Shown here piece after piece: positions 1-7,704 of a stretch of 64,000 bases of DNA (the stretch's first letter is position 1; the number at the start of each line of letters is the position of its first letter). The notes beneath the pieces are model-generated. The model was not told the DNA's origin. It did no database searches and saw only the letters and a program-made list of their open reading frames with translations. The stretch lies in assembly GCA_027600665.1 (NCBI GenBank), contig JADGJL010000001.1:248001-312000 (forward strand), in the 5' to 3' direction. This DNA comes from Irineochytrium annulatum (Eukaryota; Chytridiomycota; Chytridiomycetes; Chytridiales; Chytridiaceae). A program made the position numbers and the translations under genes.

Positions 1-223
1 TTTCGTCCAATACACGTGTAACCATATCATCAATCCCCGTCAGGTCGGCTAGATCGTACTGAACATGATGGTAACGCCCGCTCCATTCCTCGCTTGATTC
101 CAACTCGTGCGAATGCCCGCGTGAAATGCCATAGACCCAGTCTCCCCCGGCTAACAACAACTCCGCGAGCTGTTTGCCAATTCCTTTGGATGTACCTGTA
201 ATGATAAAATACCTCTGTCTCAT
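1..223 (-). CDS. SDR-family short-chain dehydrogenase (N-terminal part; runs off the left edge)
   Basis: The first 74 codons of an NAD(P)-dependent oxidoreductase are present; the rest lies outside the window. The N-terminus carries the Rossmann glycine motif TGTSKGIG at about residues 9-16, right after the first beta strand (YFIIT), as in classical short-chain dehydrogenases. A second sign is the YDLAD stretch near residue 53, at the place where the family binds the adenine ring. The start is ATG at 223 with GGGGG upstream. By N-terminal style it could belong to the benzil/sepiapterin reductase-like group (YueD type), but the catalytic YxxxK is not in view, so the substrate is unknown. Confidence 0.85.
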   Translation of the reverse strand, partial: MRQRYFIITGTSKGIGKQLAELLLAGGDWVYGISRGHSHELESSEEWSGRYHHVQYDLADLTGIDDMVTRVLDE

Positions 224-292
224 ATTCCCCCGCCTTCTCTCGCTCAATGCAGTATTAGTTAAACTCCACCCTATGACTTTATAACTCTATAA

Positions 293-1081
293 CTACACGC
301 CCGGTTTTCTCCACATGGTCACCCACAAAATGGGTAATCCAAAACAATTCTCATCCTGGCCCATCGCCTTCATAGGACGTAATTCCACGCATTCAAATGG
401 ATCTTGCAGTAAATAACGGAGCTTTTCCTCCGTAAAGGCCAGTCCGCCTTTCATCGACTTCTCTTGATATACCTGCCAATCATCCATGACGCTCTCCGGC
501 CCACCTTGACCGCCAAAACCAGGAGCAAAACAGCTCATCCCAAAGTATCCTCCGGGCTTGAGCGCTTGGTGAATCATCTCTATGTAAGGAATCCGCTGAT
601 GAGGTAGCAGATGATGCAGACAACCCGAGTCGTAGACAAGATCATATTCTTGCTGCGGGGCCAGTTCGAACACGGAGCGACATTCAAAATGTACGTCCAG
701 TTGCTCTTCTGCCGCCCTCTCCTTAGCCCAGGCAATAGCTGTCTTGGAAAGATCATAAGCATCTACCTGATATCCTTGGCGGGTCAAATACAATGCATTT
801 CTGCCTGGACCACAACCCAGTTCCAGTGCCTTGCCACCTGCCAGCAAACCTGCGTTCACATGTGCTACCAGATTCTCATCCGGTTTGTTTGGGAAAAAGG
901 GTATGGGTCTGTTCCGATCCTCATAGAAAAGCTCCCAAAATTGCTTGGCAGATCTGAAGTCTGCATCGAGCATATCATATAGATCCTGTACACTTTTAAT
1001 CGTTTTTTCCACTACCACATTCCTCCTTAAATCCTCCACCCGAACCTTCAGTTCAGACCATTCATTCCTCGTCATTTTCAT
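293..1081 (-). CDS. Class I SAM-dependent methyltransferase
   Basis: A 262-residue protein with a Rossmann-like methyltransferase core. Motif I (ELGCGPGRN) is at residues 87-95, an acidic residue ends strand 2 (VDAYDLS, about 106-112), and a motif II/post-I region follows (EYDLVYDSGCLHHL, about 144-157). LKPGGYF near residue 176 is the usual methyltransferase motif III. An N-terminal helical extension of about 70 residues contains FWELFYEDRNRPIPFF, which often marks small-molecule or thiopurine-type methyltransferases in Bacillota. The substrate cannot be read from sequence. It is encoded alone; the ATG follows a weak ribosome-binding site. Confidence 0.85.
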   Translation of the reverse strand: MKMTRNEWSELKVRVEDLRRNVVVEKTIKSVQDLYDMLDADFRSAKQFWELFYEDRNRPIPFFPNKPDENLVAHVNAGLLAGGKALELGCGPGRNALYLTRQGYQVDAYDLSKTAIAWAKERAAEEQLDVHFECRSVFELAPQQEYDLVYDSGCLHHLLPHQRIPYIEMIHQALKPGGYFGMSCFAPGFGGQGGPESVMDDWQVYQEKSMKGGLAFTEEKLRYLLQDPFECVELRPMKAMGQDENCFGLPILWVTMWRKPGV

Positions 1082-1171
1082 TAAATCAGCTACACTTTAT
1101 TATAACATTTTTAACCATTAATCCTCTATTTTTCTTGTATTTTTCTACTTTGAAATATAAGATTTTTCCAA

Positions 1172-1201
1172 CAAAAAAACGACCGACTTGGATGTCGATC
1201 G
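1172..1201 (-). terminator. Rho-independent terminator after the VOC gene
   Basis: On the minus strand an 8-bp stem (one G-T pair) with a 6-nt loop is followed by seven T residues. It sits about 30 bp downstream of the VOC gene stop. Confidence 0.8.
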
Positions 1202-1231
1202 CTAACAATTGTAGCAGTTATGAGTTACAGT

Positions 1232-1615
1232 TTACTTCGCCCGTTCCATGACTGCAAAGTAATTTTTTTCGTTATCAGCAAAGTTGAAGACACGCCCCGT
1301 TGGCATCTCGACAATCTCTCCAACCGTTACATGTTTTCCAGACAAGTCAGCATATAGTTGATCCAGATTTTCGGTAAAGAACATTAATGATGGTGTGCCC
1401 AGATTTACACCCGCCGACATCCGCTCGACAAACTCTTTGTCATGGAGAATAATGCTCGTCTGCGAATCTGGGGTAGGCGCAATCTCAATCCATCTCATGC
1501 CTTCATCAAGGTTTACTTCATCCACAATGTGGAATCCTGCAACTTCCGTCCAAAATGCCAGTGATTCATCTTGATTGTTGACATACAACATAACCTGGCC
1601 GACTTTGCTAAACAT
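1232..1615 (-). CDS. VOC-family (glyoxalase/bleomycin-resistance fold) protein
   Basis: A 127-residue single-unit VOC-superfamily protein. It opens with the typical strand GQVMLYVNNQDESLAFWTEVAGF and has the second beta-alpha-beta-beta-beta unit starting near residue 75 (TPSLMFFTENLDQLYADL). The final FNFADNEKNYFAVME strand holds the position of the last metal ligand (E). Members include glyoxalase I, dioxygenases and antibiotic-binding proteins; conserved metal ligands are only partly obvious here, so the activity is unassigned. It is monocistronic, with a terminator directly after it. Confidence 0.85.
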   Translation of the reverse strand: MFSKVGQVMLYVNNQDESLAFWTEVAGFHIVDEVNLDEGMRWIEIAPTPDSQTSIILHDKEFVERMSAGVNLGTPSLMFFTENLDQLYADLSGKHVTVGEIVEMPTGRVFNFADNEKNYFAVMERAK

Positions 1616-1873
1616 GCATCATTCACTCCTCTGATCATCTAATCTCTCAACATCCTGCTTATCATTCCTCAACTTCCAATAGAGTATAACATGCAGGACA
1701 GCTTTTTCATTATCTTTCTTTGGCATTACACTGCTTTGATCGAAGTTTCAGATCAGACCGTTGTAGCGATCCTACTTTAGAGAATAGGAGCTTCCCCTTC
1801 ACTATGCAGATAGGTTAAATTAGCTTAACAAATCAAGATCAGATTTTGAGTAAAATGGATTTCTTGAAGTTAC

Positions 1874-2347
1874 TTATAGTGTTTTGACAAGAGCCAGCCT
1901 ATGGAATCCCGAGGTATAATAATTCATATCAATACCTTCCTTTTGAAAATTCATTCGTTCATAAAATACGAGCGCTGCTTCATTTTCTGCATGATCAAGT
2001 GTGTAAAGCATGATATCACTACATCCAAATCCAGCTATTTTCATGCATATTTCAGTAATTAGTGTACGTGCTACACCTTGTCGAAGGTGTGATTTACACG
2101 TAACAACGCCAACGATTTCATATCGGTTAACCGTAGGCTGAAAGATATAACCAGCATGACCTATGACAACATCTGCTTCGTCAACCATGACATAATAAGC
2201 ACTGATCCGTTCATCCATCATATTTAAAAATAAATCCCAGCGCGCAGGATACTGTTCGCGTATAAACGAAGGGAATTGAAAATTATGATCCGTCATCATT
2301 TTCAGCACTGCTGGCTGATCAATCGTTTGAAAAAGACGAATAGTCAT
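1874..2347 (-). CDS. GNAT-family N-acetyltransferase
   Basis: A 157-residue Gcn5-related acetyltransferase. Motif A, which binds acetyl-CoA pyrophosphate, reads HLRQGVARTLI at about residues 87-97. Motif B follows with NEAALVFYERMNF (about 122-134), the usual N/A-x-FYE helix. The substrate is unknown. The start ATG at 2347 has an AGGGGAGGGGG ribosome-binding site that lies inside the decayed DJ-1-like gene immediately upstream, so this gene now begins within that remnant. Confidence 0.88.
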   Translation of the reverse strand: MTIRLFQTIDQPAVLKMMTDHNFQFPSFIREQYPARWDLFLNMMDERISAYYVMVDEADVVIGHAGYIFQPTVNRYEIVGVVTCKSHLRQGVARTLITEICMKIAGFGCSDIMLYTLDHAENEAALVFYERMNFQKEGIDMNYYTSGFHRLALVKTL

Positions 2348-2441
2348 CTTGCCACCCCCTCCCCTTAAAGATCACAGCTTCACAGAATCCAGCCAAATCC
2401 ATGCTTGTCATTCCATCAAGTAAAACAAACGCCATTTTCAT
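2319..2441 (-). pseudogene. Remnant of a DJ-1/PfpI-like gene (N-terminus only)
   Basis: From an ATG at 2441 the frame encodes MKMAFVLLDGMTSMDLAGF, which matches the first strand and helix of DJ-1/PfpI-family proteins (FVL-DGM-LD--GF pattern). After about 25 codons the similarity ends and the frame runs into the start of the GNAT gene, stopping at 2319. A full family member is near 190-230 residues, so about 85% is missing. A GGACGGGTGG sequence upstream could be the old ribosome-binding site. The family assignment rests on a short stretch. Confidence 0.45.
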
Positions 2442-2479
2442 TGCCGCCACCCGTCCTCTCGTACCCGAATAATAAATAA

Positions 2480-2505
2480 AGTGTTTGATCAAAAGATCAA
2501 ACACT
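2480..2505 (-). terminator. Perfect 10-bp hairpin, probable terminator
   Basis: GTGTTTGATC and its exact complement are separated by four bases. On the minus strand TTTATTTATT follows, about 105 bp downstream of the GNAT gene that ends at 2612. It works only moderately as an intrinsic terminator by appearance because the stem is AT-rich. Confidence 0.6.
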
Positions 2506-2611
2506 TTGCCCAGGCGTACGGCATATAATATATGTGCTTCCTCGTGGTTCACTCCACGTTTACGCCAGTCACACACAATCGATATTTAACAACCAGTATC
2601 CATCACTCACA

Positions 2612-3127
2612 CTATTGTATGCCTCTTAATTTCTTCGTAAGATAAAGTACAACATCGTCGTCCATAATCGTTTCTTCACCTGGCTGAATGTAATGATCGT
2701 GTCTGTGAACACCATGACCGTCCGGTATGTATCCGCGATGGGCATATAAAACTTGTGCTTTGCCATAATCGGAAAATACACCTACACCAATACCTGCTAC
2801 ATCCGTTCGTTCCGAAATAACTTCCTCTGCGCGGTCCATCAACCGTGAACCAATACCTTGGCGCTGGAACTTGATCAGCACATTAAAATCGTTAATTTCG
2901 GGAATGCCTTGTTCCCTGAAAGAAGGATATTTGGAATGCCACAATACATTCACGTATCCGGCAAATTCTCCATTCAACTCCGCTACCAAGGTTACACGGT
3001 CCCCATTCTGTTGTTCAGCCAAGTAATGAAGATACTGCTCAGCGTATCTCCCCCACCCCTGCTCCTGAAACGCCTTGGATATGATTACAGGATCACTCTC
3101 ATTTAATAATCTGATATGTACAGTCAT
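2612..3127 (-). CDS. GNAT-family N-acetyltransferase
   Basis: A 171-residue GNAT protein. Strand 4 (INDFNVLIKF) leads into motif A QRQGIGSRLMDRAEE at about residues 88-102, with R89-x-G91-x-G93 contacting CoA. KAQVLYAHRGY near 123-133 is motif B. The C-terminal part (HGVHRHDHYIQPGEETIMDDD) resembles a subgroup with a long substrate loop. The substrate is unknown. Start ATG at 3127 follows TAAGGAG. It is one of eight GNAT genes in the window. Confidence 0.88.
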   Translation of the reverse strand: MTVHIRLLNESDPVIISKAFQEQGWGRYAEQYLHYLAEQQNGDRVTLVAELNGEFAGYVNVLWHSKYPSFREQGIPEINDFNVLIKFQRQGIGSRLMDRAEEVISERTDVAGIGVGVFSDYGKAQVLYAHRGYIPDGHGVHRHDHYIQPGEETIMDDDVVLYLTKKLRGIQ

Positions 3128-3161
3128 TAATAAATTCTCCTTAATAAGATATTTATCCTAA

Positions 3162-3686
3162 CTAAATTTCCAGTCGATCTCGAAGCGATGTAATATGAGC
3201 AACATGGTGTTTGCCATGCCAAGCATACATGCCCAGATTATAATCCAGTCTCGTCGTTTCTTGCGATGAGGGATGATAGAATTGTTTGGCATAATCCGCA
3301 TCTGTCAGTGCATTTAACAGAACCACCCACCGACGATGGAGCGCATCCAGAATTTGAAGTGAGAACTCAACATCCAGGTCCCTTGAATCACTCAGTTCAG
3401 CCCAACGCTCTTCATAATACGGTCGAATTGTAGGTGTATCCTCGGTCAGTGCCAACTTGAAACGAATCATACTGTTCATATGGCTGTCTGCCATGTGGTG
3501 AATGACCTGTTTGAGCATCCATCCACCTTCTCGATACGGCAGACTTAATTGCTCTTCACTCAGCCCCTTTACCGCTTCTCGCGCGCGTTCAGGTAGCTCA
3601 GCAATGTCCTGAATCCACTTCTCCCGCTGTGCCAAAGTAACTTCACCCGTGTGTACAAATGGGCCTATCGGAAATCGTTCGTCCAT
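3162..3686 (-). CDS. bstA: DinB-superfamily metal-dependent protein, BstA/YfiT type (putative bacillithiol transferase)
   Basis: A 174-residue four-helix DinB-fold protein that matches the YfiT/BstA group in length and motif layout. The metal ligands expected for YfiT are visible: a His in VIHHMADSHMN (about residue 64) and the HxxxH pair in YAWHGKHHVAHI (H160 and H164). YfiT was first called a putative metal hydrolase and is now regarded as an S-transferase using bacillithiol, so this gene supports a bacillithiol-producing host. Start ATG at 3686 has AAGGAGG upstream. The gene symbol is by family only. Confidence 0.85.
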   Translation of the reverse strand: MDERFPIGPFVHTGEVTLAQREKWIQDIAELPERAREAVKGLSEEQLSLPYREGGWMLKQVIHHMADSHMNSMIRFKLALTEDTPTIRPYYEERWAELSDSRDLDVEFSLQILDALHRRWVVLLNALTDADYAKQFYHPSSQETTRLDYNLGMYAWHGKHHVAHITSLRDRLEI

Positions 3687-3731
3687 CCATTATTCCTCCT
3701 TGTTTGTATGATGAAAATAGCTCTTAATATT

Positions 3732-4274
3732 CTAACGTGCATATTCCATGAGCCAGCAGTCTCTCATCTGCCCTTCATGCAGCTCATGTTTCTCCAACAG
3801 CATAATCCTTTGAAAACCACATTTCTCATAACAGGATATCGCTCGCAAGTTCCAGGATTGAGGGTCCATAACCACTTTACGGGCTTGTTTTTCATGAATG
3901 AGATAGGCCAGCATGGATTGCACCAGCAATGTTCCGATACCTTTGTTCCAATAATCTATCTCACCAATGAACTGATCCGTTCCATAGATGATCTCATCCG
4001 TGTCTCCATAACCATACTCCGTTCGTTCTTCTTCCTCAAGCTTATAGAACTGAATGTATCCTATGGGACTTCCTGCATACTCAACGATACAACGGGTAGC
4101 ATCATCATCCTGATTGTAGAAATGCTCTCTTACCTGCTCCAGATCATGCGGCCGATCACGGCCTTCATAGTATTGAAGGACTTCCGGGTCAGTCAGCCAC
4201 TTCACCAGCTGGTGTTCATCTTCTGTTTCCAAGAAACGTACGGTGATTCCGTTTGATTCATATACACTCATCAC
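3732..4274 (-). CDS. GNAT acetyltransferase of the aminoglycoside 6'-N-acetyltransferase-like group
   Basis: A 180-residue GNAT protein. The organisation VRFLETEDEHQLVKWLTDPEVLQYYEGRD at the N-terminus, QFIGEIDYWNKGIGT (residues 101-115, containing motif A) and SWNLRAISCYEKCGF near 140-155 follow the AAC(6')-Ib-like acetyltransferase group, also annotated as AacA4-like. Such chromosomal proteins do not always confer resistance. The first two codons are ATG ATG. The start overlaps the stop of the upstream membrane-anchored gene by 4 bp (ATGA), suggesting translational coupling with it. Confidence 0.8.
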   Translation of the reverse strand: MMSVYESNGITVRFLETEDEHQLVKWLTDPEVLQYYEGRDRPHDLEQVREHFYNQDDDATRCIVEYAGSPIGYIQFYKLEEEERTEYGYGDTDEIIYGTDQFIGEIDYWNKGIGTLLVQSMLAYLIHEKQARKVVMDPQSWNLRAISCYEKCGFQRIMLLEKHELHEGQMRDCWLMEYAR

Positions 4275-4819
4275 TCTGCATACTCCTTAATGATCTCCAG
4301 ATTTTCACCCGTAACCCAACTTAGATCCTTCCCCAACAACTGCTCGTTGTGAACATAATACACGATGGGATTTTCAAGCGGTTGAGTCGTTCCATCCAAG
4401 GATCTGAGCGTAAACCTCAACTTGTAACTCCCCATCTCATCAGGGATTGCAAACCCTATCAGATTCTCAGCTGATTTCCTCGTTTTCCCCTGCACCTTCA
4501 GATACTCTTCCAGAATGACTTGATCAAGATAGGAGCTGCCAACAGACGAAGGCACGTACCACGCATTATCTTGTTCTTCAGTGAATGTGGCTCCTCCCCA
4601 CCCCGGGACAACGGGATACACCATATGTTGATCTTTGTCTTCTCTTTTTCGCGTTATCTCTAACTCTACCTCAACTGCATCCGTATCAATCTGCCTGATG
4701 GTACCTGCCATCACAACATCTTTGGCATTCACACTTGGAATAACATAGCTATAGATGAGCAGAGTCACCAAGAATATGATCGTTATTCCCGTAATCCACA
4801 ATATTGTTCTTTTACGCAT
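4271..4819 (-). CDS. Membrane-anchored extracytoplasmic protein of unknown function
   Basis: A 182-residue protein with one N-terminal transmembrane segment (about residues 6-26) after two basic residues, then an extracellular domain rich in beta strands. I place the start at the ATG at 4819 because GGGAGGCAG precedes it by about 5 nt; a longer frame begins at 4846. No enzymatic motif is visible. It is co-oriented between a cupin gene (20 bp upstream) and the AAC(6')-like gene (4 bp overlap), so the three probably form one operon. Confidence 0.75.
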   Translation of the reverse strand: MRKRTILWITGITIIFLVTLLIYSYVIPSVNAKDVVMAGTIRQIDTDAVEVELEITRKREDKDQHMVYPVVPGWGGATFTEEQDNAWYVPSSVGSSYLDQVILEEYLKVQGKTRKSAENLIGFAIPDEMGSYKLRFTLRSLDGTTQPLENPIVYYVHNEQLLGKDLSWVTGENLEIIKEYAE

Positions 4820-4838
4820 CTGTCTGCCTCCCGTCTGG

Positions 4839-5279
4839 TTAATCATACTTCTGGAGCAGCTCCTTCTCTGTTACAGATTGAGTTAACCTATCCAACTCAG
4901 GTGATGCCATCCAATCACTGGATGTATTCAATCCATGTTTGATTGTATGGATCGCGCTATGTGCAGACATGTATATATTGTGGTGGACTCCAGGTTGGAC
5001 AATAATATGCTCTCCTTCACGCATCACTCGAATGGAAAACACCTGATCGTCTCCATAACTGGCATAAGCAATCCATCCGGATTGCACCACATAAAACTCC
5101 GTTAGACGGATATGTACATGACTGTTTTGCCATGCTCCCTGGGAAGAAGCAACGGTTCTGCAATAATAACTGCCATCTTCGGATATCATTTTATATTTCT
5201 GTTCCCCATTTGCCATCTGCTCAAAGCTGGTTTTGACACCGGTCTCACCATATTTCTGTTCTGAAAATTCTGTGTTCAA
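4839..5279 (-). CDS. Cupin-domain protein
   Basis: A 146-residue single-domain cupin. Cupin motif 1 appears as HVHIRLTEFYVVQSG (HxH, E, G at about 54-69) and motif 2 as PGVHHNIYM near 97-104, giving a potential three-His/one-Glu metal site. Small cupins of this type bind sugars or small acids, or isomerise them; the ligand is not predictable. It is the first gene of the proposed three-gene operon running to 3732. Confidence 0.82.
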   Translation of the reverse strand: MNTEFSEQKYGETGVKTSFEQMANGEQKYKMISEDGSYYCRTVASSQGAWQNSHVHIRLTEFYVVQSGWIAYASYGDDQVFSIRVMREGEHIIVQPGVHHNIYMSAHSAIHTIKHGLNTSSDWMASPELDRLTQSVTEKELLQKYD

Positions 5280-5376
5280 TTGTCTTCATCTCCTGACAAA
5301 AAATCCCTTTAATCTAACATTCGACATCGACTAAGCGAATCTCCTGTTTGAATATGCGAATATCTTTGCCAAAATT

Positions 5377-5403
5377 TGAAACGCTTCTCTCCCAGCTTCC
5401 GTA
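5377..5403 (+). promoter_or_regulatory. Candidate ECF sigma-factor promoter (SigW-like) for spo0M
   Basis: TGAAAC at 5377-5382 and CGTA at 5400-5403 match the two elements of the SigW/SigX/SigM group, here with a 17-nt spacer where 16 is usual. The Spo0M ATG is 60 bp further on. In Bacillus subtilis spo0M is known to be under SigW and SigH control, so the match is biologically sensible. Confidence 0.55.
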
Positions 5404-5463
5404 TTAAGGTCGAAGTCGTATGTATGCCCTATAATAAAACCATCTGATCTGGAGGTTGAGCGC

Positions 5464-6237
5464 ATGTCATTTTTCAAGAAAATGTTAGCCAGTGTAGGTG
5501 TTGGAGCAGCCAAAGTAAATACGGAATTGCATACACCAGAAGTCACGCCTGGAGGAATCATCTCAGGGGTTGTGTACATTGAAGGTGGAGATGTGGAACA
5601 GAACGTAGATCGAATCTATCTTTCAATCAAAACCCATTACATACGGGAGCACGATGATCGCAAAGTAAAAGAAACAGCCATTATCGCCAAATACCTGCTC
5701 ACCGAAGGTTTTACTTTACAGCCTGGAGCCAAATTGGAGAAAGAATTTTCATTTGACCTGCCAGAAAACCTGCCGATTACACTGCATCGTGCAGAAGTTT
5801 GGGTAGAAACGGGGCTCGATATCTCAAGCGCGGTGGACCCGTCAGACCGTGACAGATTGCATGTTGTTCCTAGCAAAGACATGAATACTGTGCTCGATGC
5901 GATCGATATTCTTGGCTTCAAGCTGCGTGAAGTGACCAACGACTATGCGCCGAAGCTTGGCGGAAATCTGCCATTTGTGCAGGAATTCGAATATGTACCA
6001 ACAAACAAGTTCCGTGGACATCTGGATGAGTTGGAAGTCCTGTTCTATCCAATGGGCGATTCGCTCGAACTGTTATTACAGATCGACCGCCGTGCTCGTG
6101 GGCTCAGTGGAATATTCTCCGAAGCCATGGGGACGGATGAAAGTTTTGTCCGCTTGCATCTGTATGAAAGGCATCTGGCACGGGGTGCACATTCTGTCGC
6201 TCAAGGACTGGAAGAGGTTATTTCCAAACATATCTAG
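5464..6237 (+). CDS. spo0M: Spo0M-family sporulation-control protein
   Basis: A 257-residue protein with the arrestin-like beta-sandwich organisation of Spo0M. It begins MSFFKKMLASVGVGAAKV and continues with TPGGIISGVVYIEGG (about 28-42), the family hallmark. In B. subtilis Spo0M affects phosphorelay-dependent entry into sporulation and cell shape. GGAGG lies 8 nt before the ATG. It stands alone between two minus-strand blocks and is closed by a strong bidirectional terminator. Length and N-terminus agree with the family, so confidence is high. Confidence 0.93.
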   Translation: MSFFKKMLASVGVGAAKVNTELHTPEVTPGGIISGVVYIEGGDVEQNVDRIYLSIKTHYIREHDDRKVKETAIIAKYLLTEGFTLQPGAKLEKEFSFDLPENLPITLHRAEVWVETGLDISSAVDPSDRDRLHVVPSKDMNTVLDAIDILGFKLREVTNDYAPKLGGNLPFVQEFEYVPTNKFRGHLDELEVLFYPMGDSLELLLQIDRRARGLSGIFSEAMGTDESFVRLHLYERHLARGAHSVAQGLEEVISKHI

Positions 6238-6257
6238 TCTGTAGTCTGTGAAAAAAT

Positions 6258-6300
6258 AAAACCGTCCTCTATCAGATAAATCTGATGAAGGACGGTTTTT
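6258..6300. terminator. Bidirectional rho-independent terminator
   Basis: The arms AAAACCGTCCT and AGGACGGTTTT form a perfect 11-bp stem, with a T-run on either strand. It separates Spo0M (plus) from the convergent two-TM gene (minus). Confidence 0.88.
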
Positions 6301-6391
6301 GGTTTTCCGGGTAATAAGGCTTCGAAGTTCTCCCCGTGCAAAGACAGCGTAAGGAACATGGGACAGACATGTAGCTTACGAGGACACACCT

Positions 6392-6685
6392 TCAGGAACG
6401 CTGTGTCCAGCGTTGCATTCCTGATCGAAGACCGTAATATGCAGCGGCGAGCAAAATGAACCCGGCAACAGCCATGATCATGGATGTTGTATCCCATGGA
6501 ACCATAGTTCCAAAGGCAACCTTGGATTGCAATGGGGTAACGGAAGAAGCAGTGTTTGTCAGATCAGGTGCGTAATTCATGGTCATGATCATGCCTTGCA
6601 CAACATTCCAAGCTGCAAAACCGATGATGAATAACAGGGTAACCAGAACGGATTCCGTTGCTAATCTTTTGTTCATGTTTGTCAT
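6392..6685 (-). CDS. Small two-helix membrane protein
   Basis: A 97-residue protein with two hydrophobic segments (about residues 10-30 and 64-86), a polar loop with many Thr/Ser between them, and a basic tail. The start is set at ATG 6685 because AGAGGGGG lies 5 nt upstream; an ATG six codons earlier would place the initiation codon ahead of that site. The family was not recognised. It lies 18 bp downstream of the DUF4375 gene and is probably co-transcribed with it. Confidence 0.65.
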   Translation of the reverse strand: MTNMNKRLATESVLVTLLFIIGFAAWNVVQGMIMTMNYAPDLTNTASSVTPLQSKVAFGTMVPWDTTSMIMAVAGFILLAAAYYGLRSGMQRWTQRS

Positions 6686-6703
6686 TTCGCCCCCTCTTCC
6701 CAT

Positions 6704-7273
6704 TCAATTAGACAAGAAATGCTGCATCTCCTTTTTCAGCAGACCTTTGTTGGCATCCACATACTGATACAGCAAGTCGAAGCTTTCCTCGTTATCTGCT
6801 TGCATGCTTAAATTCGCGGCTTCCAATTCAATCTCCTGCAATACCTCATGAATCTGTTCCCCATGCGTTTGCAGGCTTGTCGTGATGTCATCTTCGGACA
6901 GGTCATTCACATTATCTCGCAATTGCCCGTGCGTTACGCCGCTTTCGGACAACATCTGCTCTATCTTCTTCAGGATCACGGCATCTGCATCATTGCCGAT
7001 CCGTTCCATAGCTGTTATCGTCTCACTCAGATACTGCCCGCTGGCATTCTCAAGGAAACCGGTCATACCGTTCATGGACAGCTCGGTATCCAGATCGATG
7101 ATTAGAATGATATCTCGCAATACTTGCGGAAGTTCCGGCCCACTCTCTCGAATCGTTGCGAATTCAGCCCGATAAAGGTCCATGGCAACACTCCCCACCA
7201 CTTCTTCACCTGACATCTCTTCAAACTGATCGAGTGGTAACAACTCCTGCAGTTCTTTTTGTAACTTGTTCAT
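6704..7273 (-). CDS. DUF4375 (DMP19-like) protein
   Basis: A 189-residue soluble, acidic, helical protein. The segment from about 54 to 108 (DLDTELSMNGMTGFLENASGQ, then SETITAMERIGNDADAVIL) follows the DUF4375/DMP19 pattern: an E/D-x-x-NG-x-x-x-F helix, a short loop, then an A-x-x-x-IGA-like helix. Relatives include DNA-mimic proteins and immunity-type proteins, but the function here is unknown. It has a good ribosome-binding site (GGAGG, 11 nt before ATG 7273). Confidence 0.7.
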   Translation of the reverse strand: MNKLQKELQELLPLDQFEEMSGEEVVGSVAMDLYRAEFATIRESGPELPQVLRDIILIIDLDTELSMNGMTGFLENASGQYLSETITAMERIGNDADAVILKKIEQMLSESGVTHGQLRDNVNDLSEDDITTSLQTHGEQIHEVLQEIELEAANLSMQADNEESFDLLYQYVDANKGLLKKEMQHFLSN

Positions 7274-7704
7274 CTTTCTCTGCCTCCTGTATCTCTCTAT
7301 CTGAATAGTTAAACGATTTTTTTACACTGGACCACTACGCGGCCAGAATAAACTTCCGCTCGCTGTTATCCCCAGATTTTTCTCATTCCCTTTATTAACG
7401 GGGAAACTCCAGTGATAAAGGCGAAGTGTATGCTTCCGAAGCAGCTTTCTTGCAGAAAGCTTTTAGCTCCGCTTCTTCAGTTTTTTTCTGTCCTCTCCGT
7501 TATCGTGTAAATATCAAGCTCAACTACGCCGACACGTTATTACATCATAGCAGAATACATTATATAAGTTGAACTTATAGTAGTTAGTATTGTCTATCCT
7601 GTTATCAAATTTACAGGGAATATCGTCAAGTTAACATGCACTTGACCTCGGGAAAATGTTCCGCTGTTATGATCTTGGCATCACGAGTCATGGGAGGGGT
7701 AATG
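7274..7704. repeat. Gene-free stretch with a structured, repeat-like element (about 7319-7500)
   Basis: No gene is seen here. The part at 7319-7500 is rich in complementary segments: CACTGGA near 7325 pairs with TCCAGTG near 7410, AGCTTTC and GAAAGCT form a 7-bp hairpin at about 7442-7460, and GCTTCCGAAGC at about 7429-7440 is a near-palindrome. Such compact dyad-rich intergenic blocks are often dispersed repeats or structured RNAs in Paenibacillus. Only one copy was found in this window. The remainder, 7500-7704, is AT-rich and probably holds the glycosyltransferase promoter. Confidence 0.45.

Noticed and set aside
1616..1873. The gap between the VOC and GNAT genes, with a CCTA...TAGG hairpin near 1770
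   Set aside because: The hairpin is short and without a T-run; I could not support a repeat, RNA or terminator.
3651..4256. A 201-codon plus-strand frame opposite the AAC(6')-like GNAT
   Set aside because: The minus strand has a recognisable GNAT domain and ribosome-binding site; the plus-strand frame has neither.
6234..6497. An 87-codon minus-strand frame overlapping the two-TM gene and the Spo0M terminator
   Set aside because: It runs through a strong terminator hairpin and is out of frame with the membrane gene that has a good ribosome-binding site.
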